A DNA stretch of 64,000 nucleotides from CAVUCE01 sp963739985 (lineage in GTDB: Bacteria; Bacteroidota; Ignavibacteria; Ignavibacteriales; Ignavibacteriaceae). The stretch spans positions 124,001-188,000 of the forward strand of contig CAVUCE010000007.1 of NCBI GenBank assembly GCA_963739985.1, given 5' to 3'. Positions 18,563 through 27,647 of this stretch are shown here, one piece after another. A program made the translations under genes and the position numbers. Position 1 is the first letter of the stretch. Each line of letters begins with the position of its first letter. The notes beneath the pieces were generated by a model, which saw only the letters and a program-made list of their open reading frames with translations, was not told the origin of the DNA and ran no database searches.

Positions 18563-19057
18563 ATGAAATATTATAACAAACAAGACTTCTGTTTCATCAA
18601 GTCAATAATTGCTAATTATTTAAAATTTATAACCTTGCGATATTTAACACTCAATATCATTTGTGATATAAGTAATAATAATATCAGCCCTAATATTGTA
18701 TCTTTCTTGCCTAAGATGACAAGGTATAGTTTGATTGAAATGAAAAATATTAGCCCAGCAAAATCTTTTGAACATAGTAATTTAAGTGCAAAACAGACTG
18801 TCCATAGTTCTGGAGTTTCTCTTTCTAATAATTGCTCTAAGAAAATCAGAAAAATTAAATTTTTGCAATCTTTTGTTCTTTTATTAAGTATTGCGGCTGT
18901 AATATTAGCAGTGGTTATGAATTATTTCCATGTTTGGAGTTTTTTTACAATGTGGATAATATTCGTCGCCGCCGGATTATTATATTTTGCCGGTGGTCAG
19001 TTATACCGCTCTTTAATTAAGCCTTATTTAGCAGAAGAAAACGAAGAACAATCTTAA
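18563..19057 (+). CDS. Hypothetical small membrane protein, start uncertain
   Basis: The open frame encodes up to 164 residues. Only the C-terminal part looks like a protein domain: two strongly hydrophobic segments (around residues 104-122 and 128-146) after a basic KKIRKIKF stretch, then a charged tail ending EENEEQS. The first 50 or so residues are low-complexity and AT-driven, so the real start may be an internal ATG at 18717 or 18740; neither has a good ribosome site. I do not recognise a family. The two-helix hairpin with acidic tail resembles small membrane proteins of unknown role. Confidence 0.5.
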   Translation: MKYYNKQDFCFIKSIIANYLKFITLRYLTLNIICDISNNNISPNIVSFLPKMTRYSLIEMKNISPAKSFEHSNLSAKQTVHSSGVSLSNNCSKKIRKIKFLQSFVLLLSIAAVILAVVMNYFHVWSFFTMWIIFVAAGLLYFAGGQLYRSLIKPYLAEENEEQS

Positions 19058-19170
19058 ATTCCCGCCAACACTTTTCTCTTGTGATAATATTCTCATTCCT
19101 TAAATCCATTTATTATTAAACTTGCTCTCAAATACTTATCTGTAAATATATTTAATGTTCGGAGAATATT

Positions 19171-21882
19171 ATGTCTTTTAATCGTAGAACTTGTAATACG
19201 ATATCTAGTCTTAAAACAAAAATACTTTCTTCATTTTTTAGAGCCTTTATAATTACTATTTTATTTAGCTCCATTGGTTTATCAAAAGATAATTCAAATA
19301 GCAAAGATGTTTTAAAAACAACTTTAAAGAACGGTTTAAAAGTAGTTATCGTGAAAGATGAACTGGCTCCGGTTGTAACCACGGAAATAAATTATCTCGT
19401 TGGATCAAATGAAACTCCGAAAGGATACCCTGGTACTGCTCACGCACTAGAACACATGATGTTTAGAGGAAGTAAAGGTTTATCAGGTGATCAATTAGAT
19501 GAAATTGATGCGCTTTTAGGAGGATATAATAACGCTGAAACCAGGCAAACGGTTACTCAATATTATTATACAATTCCCTCTGAAGATCTCGATATTGCGC
19601 TTAAGATTGAGTCTTTAAGAATGCAAAATATTTTATGCGCTGATTCAATTTGGAATATTGAACGTGGTGCAATAGAGCAAGAAGTGGCAAGTGATTTGTC
19701 GAATCCTCAGTATGTTTTTTTCAATAAGCTGAGAAAAAAATTATTTAAAGGAACTCCTTATGAACATGATGCTCTAGGAACAAAACCATCCTTTGATAAA
19801 ACTACCGGAAAAATGTTAAGACAATTTCATGATTCATGGTATGCTCCTAATAATGCTATATTAGTTATTGCCGGTAATATAGACTTAAACAAAACATTAA
19901 ATCAAGTAAAAGATATGTTTGATAATATTCCGGAAAAAGAACTTCAACCTAAACCGAAAATTAATCTTTCGCCAATTAAAAAAGATAGCTTAAATTTAAC
20001 GACTGATCTTCCTTATGGTTATACCTTAATTGTTTTTAGAATGCCCGGAGTAGACAGTAAAGATTATGCTGCGTTACAAATACTTTCCGATGTTTTAAGC
20101 AGCCATAGAGGAGATTTGTACGGTTTGGTTCCACTAGGAAAAGCTTTGTATGCAGGCTTTGGTTATAACGCTTTACCGGAAACGGGATATGGATATATTT
20201 TAGGTGCTTTTCCTAAAGGAGCAAATACAAAAAATCTAATAAATGAAACCGAGTCAGTTGTACAATCTTATCTGCAAAAGGGTTTTCCAAAAGATTTGGT
20301 TGAAGCAGCAAAAAGACATGAGTTGACTGATGCTGAATTTCAAAAAAATTCTATATCAGGATTAGCCAGTGTTTGGTCGGAAGCTATCGCGGTTGAAGGA
20401 AGAAATTCTCCTCAAGATGATTTAGATATGCTAAAACAAGTAACTGTTAATGAAGTAAATAGAGTTGCAAAAAAATATCTGAATTTTGATCATGCAATTT
20501 ATGCAACTTTGTCTCCGCAATCTTCCGGCAAACCAATCTCTAAAAGCGGATTTGGCGGAAGCGAATCTTTTGCGCCTTCTAATCCTCAAATGGTTCCATT
20601 ACCAAATTGGGCAAAAGGTATTAACGGTAAATTAAAAGTTCCCGATAGTCATATAAATCCTGTTGTTTCTACATTAAGTAACGGTATTAAATTAATAGTT
20701 CAACCGGAAAATATTAGCAATACAATCAGCCTTTACGGGGAAATTAGAACTCAAACGGATTTGCAAGAGCCTAAAGGAAAAGATGGTGTAAGTGATATTT
20801 TGGATCAGCTATTTGAATATGGCACTACTAATCTTAATAGAATTCAGTTTCAAAAAGCACTTGATGACATTGGAGCTAATGAATCTGCAGGCACTAGGTT
20901 TTCTCTTAGCACTTTATCAAATCAGTTTGATAAAGGATTAGAATTACTATCCGGCAATTTATTATCTCCTGCGTTACCCGAACAAGCATTTCCGATAATT
21001 CAAAGGCAGTTATCTCAAACCGTTGCGGGTGAACTTAAGAGTCCTGATTATTTAACAAATCGTGCAATAACGGTAGGTTTAGTTCCTAATGATGATCCCT
21101 CTTTGAGAAAAACTACACCGAAGACAATTAATTCAATCAAGATGAATGATGTTAAATCGTATTACAATAAAATCTTTAGGCCTGACTTAACTACAATTGT
21201 TGTAACTGGAAATGTAAATCCAGATTCTGTAAAAGGCGAAGTAGAAAAGTATTTTGGAAGTTGGAAAGCTGAAGGCAGCAAACCAGATTTAGATTTACCG
21301 CCTCTTCCACCAAATAAAGTATCTGAAACAGCTGTCCCGGATCAAAGTAGAGTGCAAGATAAAGTAATACTTGCGGAAACATTACAGCTTAACAGATTTG
21401 ATCCTGATTATTATGCTCTTCAACTAGGTAATCATGTTTTAAGCGGTGCGTTCTTTACCAAGCTTTATCAGGATTTAAGGGTTACATCCGGACTTGTATA
21501 TTTTGTTAATTCATCATTCGGCATCGGAAAAACAAGATCACATTATTCGATTAATTACGGATGCGATCCTCCAAATGTAAGTAAAGCGAAAAAAATTGTT
21601 GAGCGTGATCTAAAAGAAATGCAAACTAAAGATGTTTCAATAGAAGATCTAAACAGAGCAAAGGCTTTAATTCTTAGAAGAATTCAACTAGCCGAATCAA
21701 GTTTAGGAAGCATTTCTTATGGATTGTTATCTAGAGGCGTTGAAGGATTGCCTTTGGATGAACCGACAATCGCTGCAAAGAAATATATTAATTTGACTTC
21801 ACAAGAAGTAAAAGCAGCATTTTCAAAATGGATCAGGCCAGTGGATTTGATTCAAGTAACAGAAGGCCCGGAGCCTAAATAG
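19171..21882 (+). CDS. M16 family zinc metallopeptidase (pitrilysin type), double-domain
   Basis: Protein of 903 residues with a signal peptide (hydrophobic AFIITILFSSIGLS). The N-terminal M16 domain carries the inverted zinc motif H91-x-x-E94-H95 (HALEHMMFRG) and the third ligand E171 in IEQEVASD, exactly 76 residues on. The second half (from about residue 500) is an M16 C-domain without the motif, as in two-domain pitrilysin/PqqL-type enzymes. Probable role: degradation of peptides in the periplasm. The start has GGAG 6 bases upstream. A strong terminator follows at 21908. Confidence 0.93.
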   Translation: MSFNRRTCNTISSLKTKILSSFFRAFIITILFSSIGLSKDNSNSKDVLKTTLKNGLKVVIVKDELAPVVTTEINYLVGSNETPKGYPGTAHALEHMMFRGSKGLSGDQLDEIDALLGGYNNAETRQTVTQYYYTIPSEDLDIALKIESLRMQNILCADSIWNIERGAIEQEVASDLSNPQYVFFNKLRKKLFKGTPYEHDALGTKPSFDKTTGKMLRQFHDSWYAPNNAILVIAGNIDLNKTLNQVKDMFDNIPEKELQPKPKINLSPIKKDSLNLTTDLPYGYTLIVFRMPGVDSKDYAALQILSDVLSSHRGDLYGLVPLGKALYAGFGYNALPETGYGYILGAFPKGANTKNLINETESVVQSYLQKGFPKDLVEAAKRHELTDAEFQKNSISGLASVWSEAIAVEGRNSPQDDLDMLKQVTVNEVNRVAKKYLNFDHAIYATLSPQSSGKPISKSGFGGSESFAPSNPQMVPLPNWAKGINGKLKVPDSHINPVVSTLSNGIKLIVQPENISNTISLYGEIRTQTDLQEPKGKDGVSDILDQLFEYGTTNLNRIQFQKALDDIGANESAGTRFSLSTLSNQFDKGLELLSGNLLSPALPEQAFPIIQRQLSQTVAGELKSPDYLTNRAITVGLVPNDDPSLRKTTPKTINSIKMNDVKSYYNKIFRPDLTTIVVTGNVNPDSVKGEVEKYFGSWKAEGSKPDLDLPPLPPNKVSETAVPDQSRVQDKVILAETLQLNRFDPDYYALQLGNHVLSGAFFTKLYQDLRVTSGLVYFVNSSFGIGKTRSHYSINYGCDPPNVSKAKKIVERDLKEMQTKDVSIEDLNRAKALILRRIQLAESSLGSISYGLLSRGVEGLPLDEPTIAAKKYINLTSQEVKAAFSKWIRPVDLIQVTEGPEPK

Positions 21883-21907
21883 AAAAAATAAAAGTTATTA
21901 GATAATT

Positions 21908-21948
21908 GTGAGGTTATAAATCAATATTGGTTTGTAGCCTCACTTTTT
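21908..21948 (+). terminator. Rho-independent terminator after the M16 peptidase gene
   Basis: A 13-bp stem with two G-T wobbles (GTGAGGTTATAAA and TTTGTAGCCTCAC) with a 10-base loop is followed by TTTTT. It lies 25 bases after the peptidase stop codon. Confidence 0.85.
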
Positions 21949-22043
21949 AATTTATAAACAATTATATTATTAATTTTTATGTCTTTAAAATTAAACTGAA
22001 ATATTTTCAGTTTAATAATTAGTTTTTTAACATTGGAGTCAAA

Positions 22044-22271
22044 ATGGTAAATTCTAATCATCTTATTGAAGACGCGGTTATCTTAAGTAATAAAATAAAA
22101 GAAGCTTGTTTGAATGAAATGGAAACTGCTTATGAGGATGCATTAACAAATGGACTTTGTAAAGAAGGAGCCTGGGAAGTAGCAGTTAATGCGGTTCAAC
22201 AACTTGATGTTAAAGAAATTTGTAAAACGTACATAAATAATTCTGGTCAAATTCCGGGTGCTCGAAGATGA
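22044..22271 (+). CDS. Small conserved-looking protein translationally coupled to the M1 peptidase gene
   Basis: Protein of 75 residues, no signal peptide, predicted largely helical, with an acidic N-terminal half (EDAVILSNKIKEACLNEMETAYEDAL). A good ribosome site (TTGGAG about 8 bases before ATG) supports expression, and its stop overlaps the start of the M1 peptidase gene (ATGA), suggesting translational coupling. I do not recognise a family. It is cytoplasmic while its neighbour is exported, so a direct shared role is not obvious. Confidence 0.7.
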   Translation: MVNSNHLIEDAVILSNKIKEACLNEMETAYEDALTNGLCKEGAWEVAVNAVQQLDVKEICKTYINNSGQIPGARR

Positions 22272-23899
22272 AAAGAATCTTTATAATAACTCTTCTGACA
22301 ATTTCATTCATAACAGTATCAAAAGCCGATCATTATAAAAGACATAATAGTATTGATATTATTCATTACACATTTAAAATCGCGCTGAATGATTCAACAA
22401 ATGAAATACATGGACAAGCAGAAATTGAAATCAAATTTAAGCAGTCGGGAGTAAAAAAAATCAATTTGGATCTTGTTGGGCGTTCGGATTCATCATCTAA
22501 ACTCGGTATGCATGTAAGTTCCGTTAAGATTGAGAATGAGGAAATTACTTTTTCTCAAGCGCTAGAGAAATTAAACATAATTATGAATTCTCCTAGTAAA
22601 AAAGATCAAATTATAAAATTTAATGTAGCGTATTCCGGCATACCTAAAGACGGATTAATAATTTCTAAAAATAAATTTGGTGAAAGAACTTTCTTCGGTG
22701 ATAATTGGCCGAACAGAGCTCATAATTGGCTGCCATGTATCGATCATCCTTATGATAAAGCCACAGTTGATTTTATTATTACTGCTCCATCTAAATATCA
22801 AGTAGTGGCCAATGGTAGATTAGTTGAGGAAACCGATTTACTAAATTCTTTCCGTTTGACTCACTGGAGGGAAGTAAATCCTATCTCCACAAAGATTATG
22901 GTAATTGGTGTGGCTCAATTTGCCGTACAAAATTTAGAAAAATTGAATTGCCTGCCTATTGAGAGTTGGGTTTATACAGAAGATAAAGATAAGGGATTTT
23001 ATGATTTTGGGGTTGCACCGGAAATAATTAAATACTTTGAAGGTTTAATTGGTCCCTTTCCATATGAAAAATTAGCGGATGTGCAATCAACAACAAAATA
23101 CGGGGGAATGGAAAATGCAAGTAATATTTTTTATGATGAAAATGAAATAACCGGAGAAAGATCAAATGAAAGAACGGTAGCTCATGAAATAGCACATCAA
23201 TGGTTTGGCGATGCAGTTTCCGAAAACGATTGGGACCATATTTGGCTAAGCGAAGGTTTCGCTACATTCTTCGCCCGGGTTTTTATTAATAAAGCTTTTG
23301 GTAAAGACAGTTTATTTAATTTTTTGATACAGGACAGACAAAAAATATTTAAATATTATGATTCACATCCAAACTCGCCGATAGTCGATACAAGCATTAC
23401 TGATTTAAATAATCTCCTTAATCCTAACTCTTATCAAAAAGCGGCTTATGTGTTGCGGATGTTGCGGCATGTTTTAGGTGAAAAGAATTTTTGGGATGGA
23501 ATTAAACTTTATTATAAAACATATAGAAACAAAAATGTACTAACCGGAGATTTTCAAAAAATAATGGAAAAAGTCTCCGGTAAAGATTTGGGTTACTTTT
23601 TTAAGGAATGGTTTTATAATCCCGGCCAACTCGATATAGAAGGAAATTGGAGCTACAATACTAAATCGAAAAAAATAATTATTAAATTGAAGCAAATACA
23701 GCAGAATGGAATTACTTATAGAATACCAATTGATTTTGCTATTTATACAAACAAAAAAACTCAACCCTTAGCAAAAACTTTTGACATTGATAAAAAAGAA
23801 AATACTTTTACAATTAGCTTAAAAAACGAACCCAAATCTGTGATTATGGATCCTGATATGTTTATTCTTATGCAGTCAAAATTTAATGAAAAAAACTAG
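22268..23899 (+). CDS. M1 family zinc aminopeptidase, secreted
   Basis: Protein of 543 residues with an N-terminal signal peptide (RIFIITLLTISFITVSKA). Gluzincin motifs: substrate-binding GGMENAS (a variant of GAMEN), zinc site H306-E307-I-A-H310 and the third ligand E329 in WLSEGFATFF, with the expected 18 residues between. The catalytic tyrosine is probably in the SYQKAAYVLRML region. Shorter than E. coli PepN (about 870), it matches the compact M1 enzymes that lack the C-terminal helical domain. Likely trims N-terminal residues from peptides in the periplasm, alongside the neighbouring M16 peptidase. It overlaps the upstream 75-residue gene by 4 bases. Confidence 0.93.
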   Translation: MKRIFIITLLTISFITVSKADHYKRHNSIDIIHYTFKIALNDSTNEIHGQAEIEIKFKQSGVKKINLDLVGRSDSSSKLGMHVSSVKIENEEITFSQALEKLNIIMNSPSKKDQIIKFNVAYSGIPKDGLIISKNKFGERTFFGDNWPNRAHNWLPCIDHPYDKATVDFIITAPSKYQVVANGRLVEETDLLNSFRLTHWREVNPISTKIMVIGVAQFAVQNLEKLNCLPIESWVYTEDKDKGFYDFGVAPEIIKYFEGLIGPFPYEKLADVQSTTKYGGMENASNIFYDENEITGERSNERTVAHEIAHQWFGDAVSENDWDHIWLSEGFATFFARVFINKAFGKDSLFNFLIQDRQKIFKYYDSHPNSPIVDTSITDLNNLLNPNSYQKAAYVLRMLRHVLGEKNFWDGIKLYYKTYRNKNVLTGDFQKIMEKVSGKDLGYFFKEWFYNPGQLDIEGNWSYNTKSKKIIIKLKQIQQNGITYRIPIDFAIYTNKKTQPLAKTFDIDKKENTFTISLKNEPKSVIMDPDMFILMQSKFNEKN

Positions 23900-24020
23900 T
23901 TATATATTGAAAAACTTTCTTGTGTATCAAAGTAAGGTTAAAGATTATTTAAATTTCAATTAATAAAATTAGAAGTATTTTAACTAACTTTAATCAGATA
24001 ATTTTAATAGATGAGAGCTT

Positions 24021-24341
24021 ATGGCGTGGTTTATTTTATTTATTGCCGGCTTGTTTGAAACAGCCTGGGCTATTGGGATGAAATATTCCAATGGTTTTAC
24101 AAAATTGTACCCTAGTATTTTTACAGCAGTAACAATGGCTTTAAGTGTCTTTTTACTATCTGTTTCTTTAAAAACCTTGCCGGTTGGAACAGCTTATGTA
24201 ATTTGGACCGGAATCGGTGCTGTAGGAACGGCAATTTTGGGAATTATTTTATTTAATGAGTCTAAAGAATTTATTAGACTTGGCTTTATATTTTTAATTG
24301 TAGTTGGAATAGTAGGTCTTAAAATTTATTCGGGAGAGTAG
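24021..24341 (+). CDS. sugE: SMR family exporter, SugE/Gdx (guanidinium) type
   Basis: Protein of 106 residues with four transmembrane helices, the standard size for small multidrug resistance transporters that work as antiparallel dimers. The essential glutamate E13 and W16 in GLFETAWAIGMKYSNGFTKL match the SugE/Gdx subgroup, which exports guanidinium or quaternary ammonium ions in exchange for protons, rather than EmrE. The segment LPVGTAYVIWTGIGAVGTAILG is also subgroup-typical. I see no guanidine riboswitch upstream. The Nudix gene starts 15 bases downstream, so the two probably share a transcript. Confidence 0.93.
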   Translation: MAWFILFIAGLFETAWAIGMKYSNGFTKLYPSIFTAVTMALSVFLLSVSLKTLPVGTAYVIWTGIGAVGTAILGIILFNESKEFIRLGFIFLIVVGIVGLKIYSGE

Positions 24342-24355
24342 TTTGGAGAAGATTT

Positions 24356-24823
24356 GTGGCTAGTTTAGTCAGTGCCGGATTATTAATGTACACACGAACA
24401 AATAATGAGTTAAAGGTTTTTCTGGTTCATCCGGGCGGGCCATATTTCTCGAAAAAAGATGATGGCTATTGGGGAATTCCCAAAGGTCTCATTGAAGTTG
24501 GTGAAGAATATTTTGAAACTGCTAAAAGGGAATTTGAGGAAGAAACCGGAATAAAGCCAACCGGTAATTTTATATATTTGGAAACAATTTTTCAAAGAAA
24601 TAATAAAACTGTTCATGCTTGGGCTTTTGAAACAGAGAATGATTCACCCAGCGAAATTACAAGTAATACTTTTAAAATTGAATGGCCACCGAGATCCGGT
24701 AGAGTTTGTGAATTCCCGGAAGTTGATCGTGGGGGATTTTTTACAATCCAGATGGCGCGGAAAAAAATATTTTCAGATCAAGAAGCTTTTATTGATAGAC
24801 TTTTAGCTCAGATAAATAAATAG
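24356..24823 (+). CDS. Nudix hydrolase
   Basis: Protein of 155 residues starting at a GTG with GGAGAA about 5 bases upstream. The Nudix box is complete: GLIEVGEEYFETAKREFEEETGI (written here in parts: G-x5-E-x7-REFEEETGI) at about residues 44-66, giving Mg-dependent hydrolysis of a nucleoside diphosphate linked to another group. The preceding GGPYFSKKDDGYWGIPKG resembles the group of Nudix proteins with predicted NTP or dinucleoside-polyphosphate pyrophosphohydrolase activity. The exact substrate cannot be told. It follows the SMR gene by 15 bases and precedes an isoaspartyl peptidase gene by 24 bases. Confidence 0.9.
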   Translation: MASLVSAGLLMYTRTNNELKVFLVHPGGPYFSKKDDGYWGIPKGLIEVGEEYFETAKREFEEETGIKPTGNFIYLETIFQRNNKTVHAWAFETENDSPSEITSNTFKIEWPPRSGRVCEFPEVDRGGFFTIQMARKKIFSDQEAFIDRLLAQINK

Positions 24824-24847
24824 TTTATTTTTCAACGGGATAATTAA

Positions 24848-25834
24848 ATGAAGAGTGCAGTACTCGTCTTAGCAACAATTGTAATAATTGTTTTAACACA
24901 AGTAATTGATCTTTCAGATAATAAACATCATAATAATGATGAGAAAAAATATACAATCGTTGTTCATGGGGGAGCCGGAACGATCAGTAAAGATTTACCC
25001 GATTCTGTTAAACTAGTTTATGAAAACGGTTTGAAAGAAGCTCTAACAATTGGGAAAGATGTGCTTTCAAATGGCGGAACAAGTATTGATGCAGTAGAAA
25101 AAGTTTTAAGATATTTCGAGTCTAACGATAAATTTAATGCAGGAATCGGAGCGGTTTATACATCCGCTGGTACACACGAGATGGATGCATCAATTATGAA
25201 TGGTAAAGATTTATCTTGTGGTGCGGTTGCAGGAATTGAACATATTAAACATCCGATTTCACTTGCAAAAGCTGTGATGGAAAAAACTCCGCATGTTTTG
25301 CTAGCTTACCAAGGAGCTGAAGATTTTGCAAAAAGTATAGGAATGGAAATTGTCCCTAACTCGTATTTTGATAATCCCAAAAGATTTGAACAATGGCAAA
25401 AGTACAAGCAAGAAATTGAAAAAGGTAAACACGGTACAGTTGGCTGCGTAGCTTTAGATGAATATGGAAACCTGGCTGCCGGAACTTCTACGGGCGGAAT
25501 GACTAATAAAATGCCGGGAAGAATTGGCGATTCTCCTTTAATCGGAGACGGTACTTATGCAAATAATGAAACATGTGCAATTTCTTGCACCGGCTGGGGA
25601 GAAAAATTTATCAAAAATGCGGTGGCGTTTAATGTTTCCGCAATGATTATGTATAAAGGATATTCTCTAAAACATGCAGCGGATGAAATGATTCATAAAA
25701 TATTAAAGCCTAATGACGGCGGATTTATAGCTGTGGATAGAGACGGAAATTTTGTAATGGAATATAATACTGTCGGAATGTTTAGAGGTGTTGCAACTAG
25801 TGACGGCACTTTTGTGGTAAAAATTTGGGAATAA
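24848..25834 (+). CDS. Isoaspartyl peptidase / L-asparaginase (Ntn hydrolase, T2 family)
   Basis: Protein of 328 residues with an N-terminal hydrophobic segment (AVLVLATIVIIVLTQVI) that is probably a signal peptide or anchor. The plant-type asparaginase motifs are clear: VVHGGAGTISKD at about residues 37-48, the autoprocessing site with nucleophile T197 in KHGTVGCVALD, then AAGTSTGGMTNKMPGRIGDSPLIG. The precursor cleaves itself before T197 to form alpha and beta subunits and hydrolyses asparagine or isoaspartyl dipeptides. Length fits the family. It is the third gene of a likely transcript with the SMR and Nudix genes. Confidence 0.93.
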   Translation: MKSAVLVLATIVIIVLTQVIDLSDNKHHNNDEKKYTIVVHGGAGTISKDLPDSVKLVYENGLKEALTIGKDVLSNGGTSIDAVEKVLRYFESNDKFNAGIGAVYTSAGTHEMDASIMNGKDLSCGAVAGIEHIKHPISLAKAVMEKTPHVLLAYQGAEDFAKSIGMEIVPNSYFDNPKRFEQWQKYKQEIEKGKHGTVGCVALDEYGNLAAGTSTGGMTNKMPGRIGDSPLIGDGTYANNETCAISCTGWGEKFIKNAVAFNVSAMIMYKGYSLKHAADEMIHKILKPNDGGFIAVDRDGNFVMEYNTVGMFRGVATSDGTFVVKIWE

Positions 25835-25860
25835 AACATTATTAATTTTTAGGAGATGAA

Positions 25861-26373
25861 ATGTCAAAACCATTGGAAAATGAGTACGCTCTATACTACA
25901 AAACTTATATTAATAAAGTCGTGGATGAAAACCCGATAAAAACTTTAGAAGATGAAAAAAACAGTATGCTTGAACTATTAAATTCTGTTAGCGAAGAAAA
26001 AGGAAATTTTGCTTATCAGGAAGGAAAGTGGACGCTTAAGGAAGTTGTTGGTCATATAATAGATACTGAATTTGTAATGATGTACAGAGCTCTTTGTATT
26101 GCGCGTGGAGAAACACAATCTCTGCCCGGATTTGAGCAAGACGATTACAATAAAAATTCTAACTACACAAAATTAACTCTAGTGGAATTGAAAGAAATAT
26201 TTAATAATATTAGAGAAACTTCAATCTCTTTGTTAAAAAGTTTAGACAAAGAAGCATTCTCCAAATCGGGTGTTGCAAACGGCAAAAATGTAACTGTTAA
26301 TGCTCTGGCATATATTATTGCTGGACACGGAATTCATCATAAAAATGTAATAAAAGAGAAATATTTGAACTAG
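25861..26373 (+). CDS. DinB-like four-helix-bundle protein
   Basis: Protein of 170 residues with strong DinB-fold cues: EGKWTLKEVVGHIIDTE (about residues 58-74) with one metal-binding histidine and C-terminal GHGIHHKNVIKEKYL with two more, giving the usual three-His metal site. Members include thiol-dependent S-transferases, but many are uncharacterised. A ribosome site AGGAG lies 6 bases before ATG. Its stop codon overlaps the stop codon of the convergent waaA gene through the shared palindrome CTAG. Confidence 0.85.
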   Translation: MSKPLENEYALYYKTYINKVVDENPIKTLEDEKNSMLELLNSVSEEKGNFAYQEGKWTLKEVVGHIIDTEFVMMYRALCIARGETQSLPGFEQDDYNKNSNYTKLTLVELKEIFNNIRETSISLLKSLDKEAFSKSGVANGKNVTVNALAYIIAGHGIHHKNVIKEKYLN

Positions 26374-27647
26374 ATTATTTTATAAATCTCTTTTAGAATT
26401 TTCTGTGTTGCACCCAAATTCTCTTGAACATATTGGTGCGAAATTCTTCCTTTAGCTTTTCTCAATTCATTATTCGAAAACAAGATTCTTAACTGACGGT
26501 AAGCCTCTTGTCTATTCTTAATTAAGATTCCGCCGCCGCGTTTTAATAATTGTTGCGTCTCTTGTGAGTTATCAATCTTTGGACCGAATAAAACCGGAAT
26601 TCCGTAAACTGCGGCTTCCAATACGTTGTGTATGCTTTGCTTAAAGCTTCCGCCTACAAATGCTAAATCTGCGTAAGTGTATAGCGTAAGTAAAATTCCA
26701 ATAGAATCTATAATTATGACTCGTTCATTATTATAGTTATTAAGAAATGAAAATCTGATCGTTGATAAGTGTCCGGCAAATTCATGTTCAATTTTTTCAA
26801 GATGAACCAAAGTCGGTTCGTGAGGTGCAATGATAAGGATTACATCTTGATCGTATTTTGCTAGTTTAGTAAAAGCCGGTAATATTACATCTTCATCCAT
26901 TTCCCAGGAACTTCCTGCTACGAATATTTTTTTATCTTTAAATAATCCCGGTTTTATTAAATTGCGTTCTCTTGCAGATTGACTTCTTTCAAAAACTCTA
27001 TCAAAACGTGTATCTCCAACTGCCTTTACTTGATCATCAGTACAATCCAACTGCTTAAAACCATCGACATCTGCTTGGGAAACTGTTAAAATTCTGGTTA
27101 TATCTCTGAATAAATATTTATGGAAATTTTTAACAATAGGTAGTTTCCTCGGTGAGCCGGGCTTCATAGTTGCATCTACAATGTAACATGGAACATTAAA
27201 TTTTTTCATAGTCCAGACAAAATTTGGCCAAATATCATAACGCATCATAATTGCCAGATCCGGTCTTACAATTTGAATAAATCTTTTTGCGTTCGATAGA
27301 GTATCAAACGGGAGGTATGAAACTAGGTCGGCGTAGGGAAATTTTCGGGAATTTTCATAACCTGAAGGAGAGAAAAATGTAACGAGAATATTTATGTTAT
27401 CCTCTTTTTTCAATTCCTTAATAATCGGTTTAGCTTGCTCAAATTCGCCTAAAGAAGAAGAGTGAAACCAAATTAGTTTTTTCGATTTGTTTAATGCCGT
27501 GGCGTTTAAAATTAATTCTTCAAAGATTCTATCTCTTCCCCTTATTCCGCGCTTAACTTTTTTATCAAGAAATCCGGCAAGATGAATTAACAAATAAAGC
27601 GCCGGTATAACTAAAATATTATATAATACTATCCAGATTTTCTTCAT
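26370..27647 (-). CDS. waaA: 3-deoxy-D-manno-octulosonic acid (Kdo) transferase
   Basis: Protein of 425 residues of family GT30. It moves Kdo from CMP-Kdo onto the lipid A precursor, an early essential step of LPS core synthesis. It has an N-terminal membrane anchor (about residues 4-22), the family motif IWFHSSSLGEFEQAKP, with the catalytic glutamate in SLGE, and the nucleotide-sugar region ADLAFVGGSFKQSIHNVLEAAVYGIPVLFGP. Length matches KdtA. The start overlaps the stop of the upstream glycosyltransferase gene (ATGA), so both belong to an LPS transcript. Confidence 0.95.
   Translation of the reverse strand: MKKIWIVLYNILVIPALYLLIHLAGFLDKKVKRGIRGRDRIFEELILNATALNKSKKLIWFHSSSLGEFEQAKPIIKELKKEDNINILVTFFSPSGYENSRKFPYADLVSYLPFDTLSNAKRFIQIVRPDLAIMMRYDIWPNFVWTMKKFNVPCYIVDATMKPGSPRKLPIVKNFHKYLFRDITRILTVSQADVDGFKQLDCTDDQVKAVGDTRFDRVFERSQSARERNLIKPGLFKDKKIFVAGSSWEMDEDVILPAFTKLAKYDQDVILIIAPHEPTLVHLEKIEHEFAGHLSTIRFSFLNNYNNERVIIIDSIGILLTLYTYADLAFVGGSFKQSIHNVLEAAVYGIPVLFGPKIDNSQETQQLLKRGGGILIKNRQEAYRQLRILFSNNELRKAKGRISHQYVQENLGATQKILKEIYKII

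Noticed and set aside
23900..24020. Guanidine riboswitch upstream of the SugE/Gdx-type exporter
   Set aside because: The 121 bases between the M1 peptidase and the exporter are plain AT-rich sequence without the conserved guanidine-I core or a clear stem arrangement.
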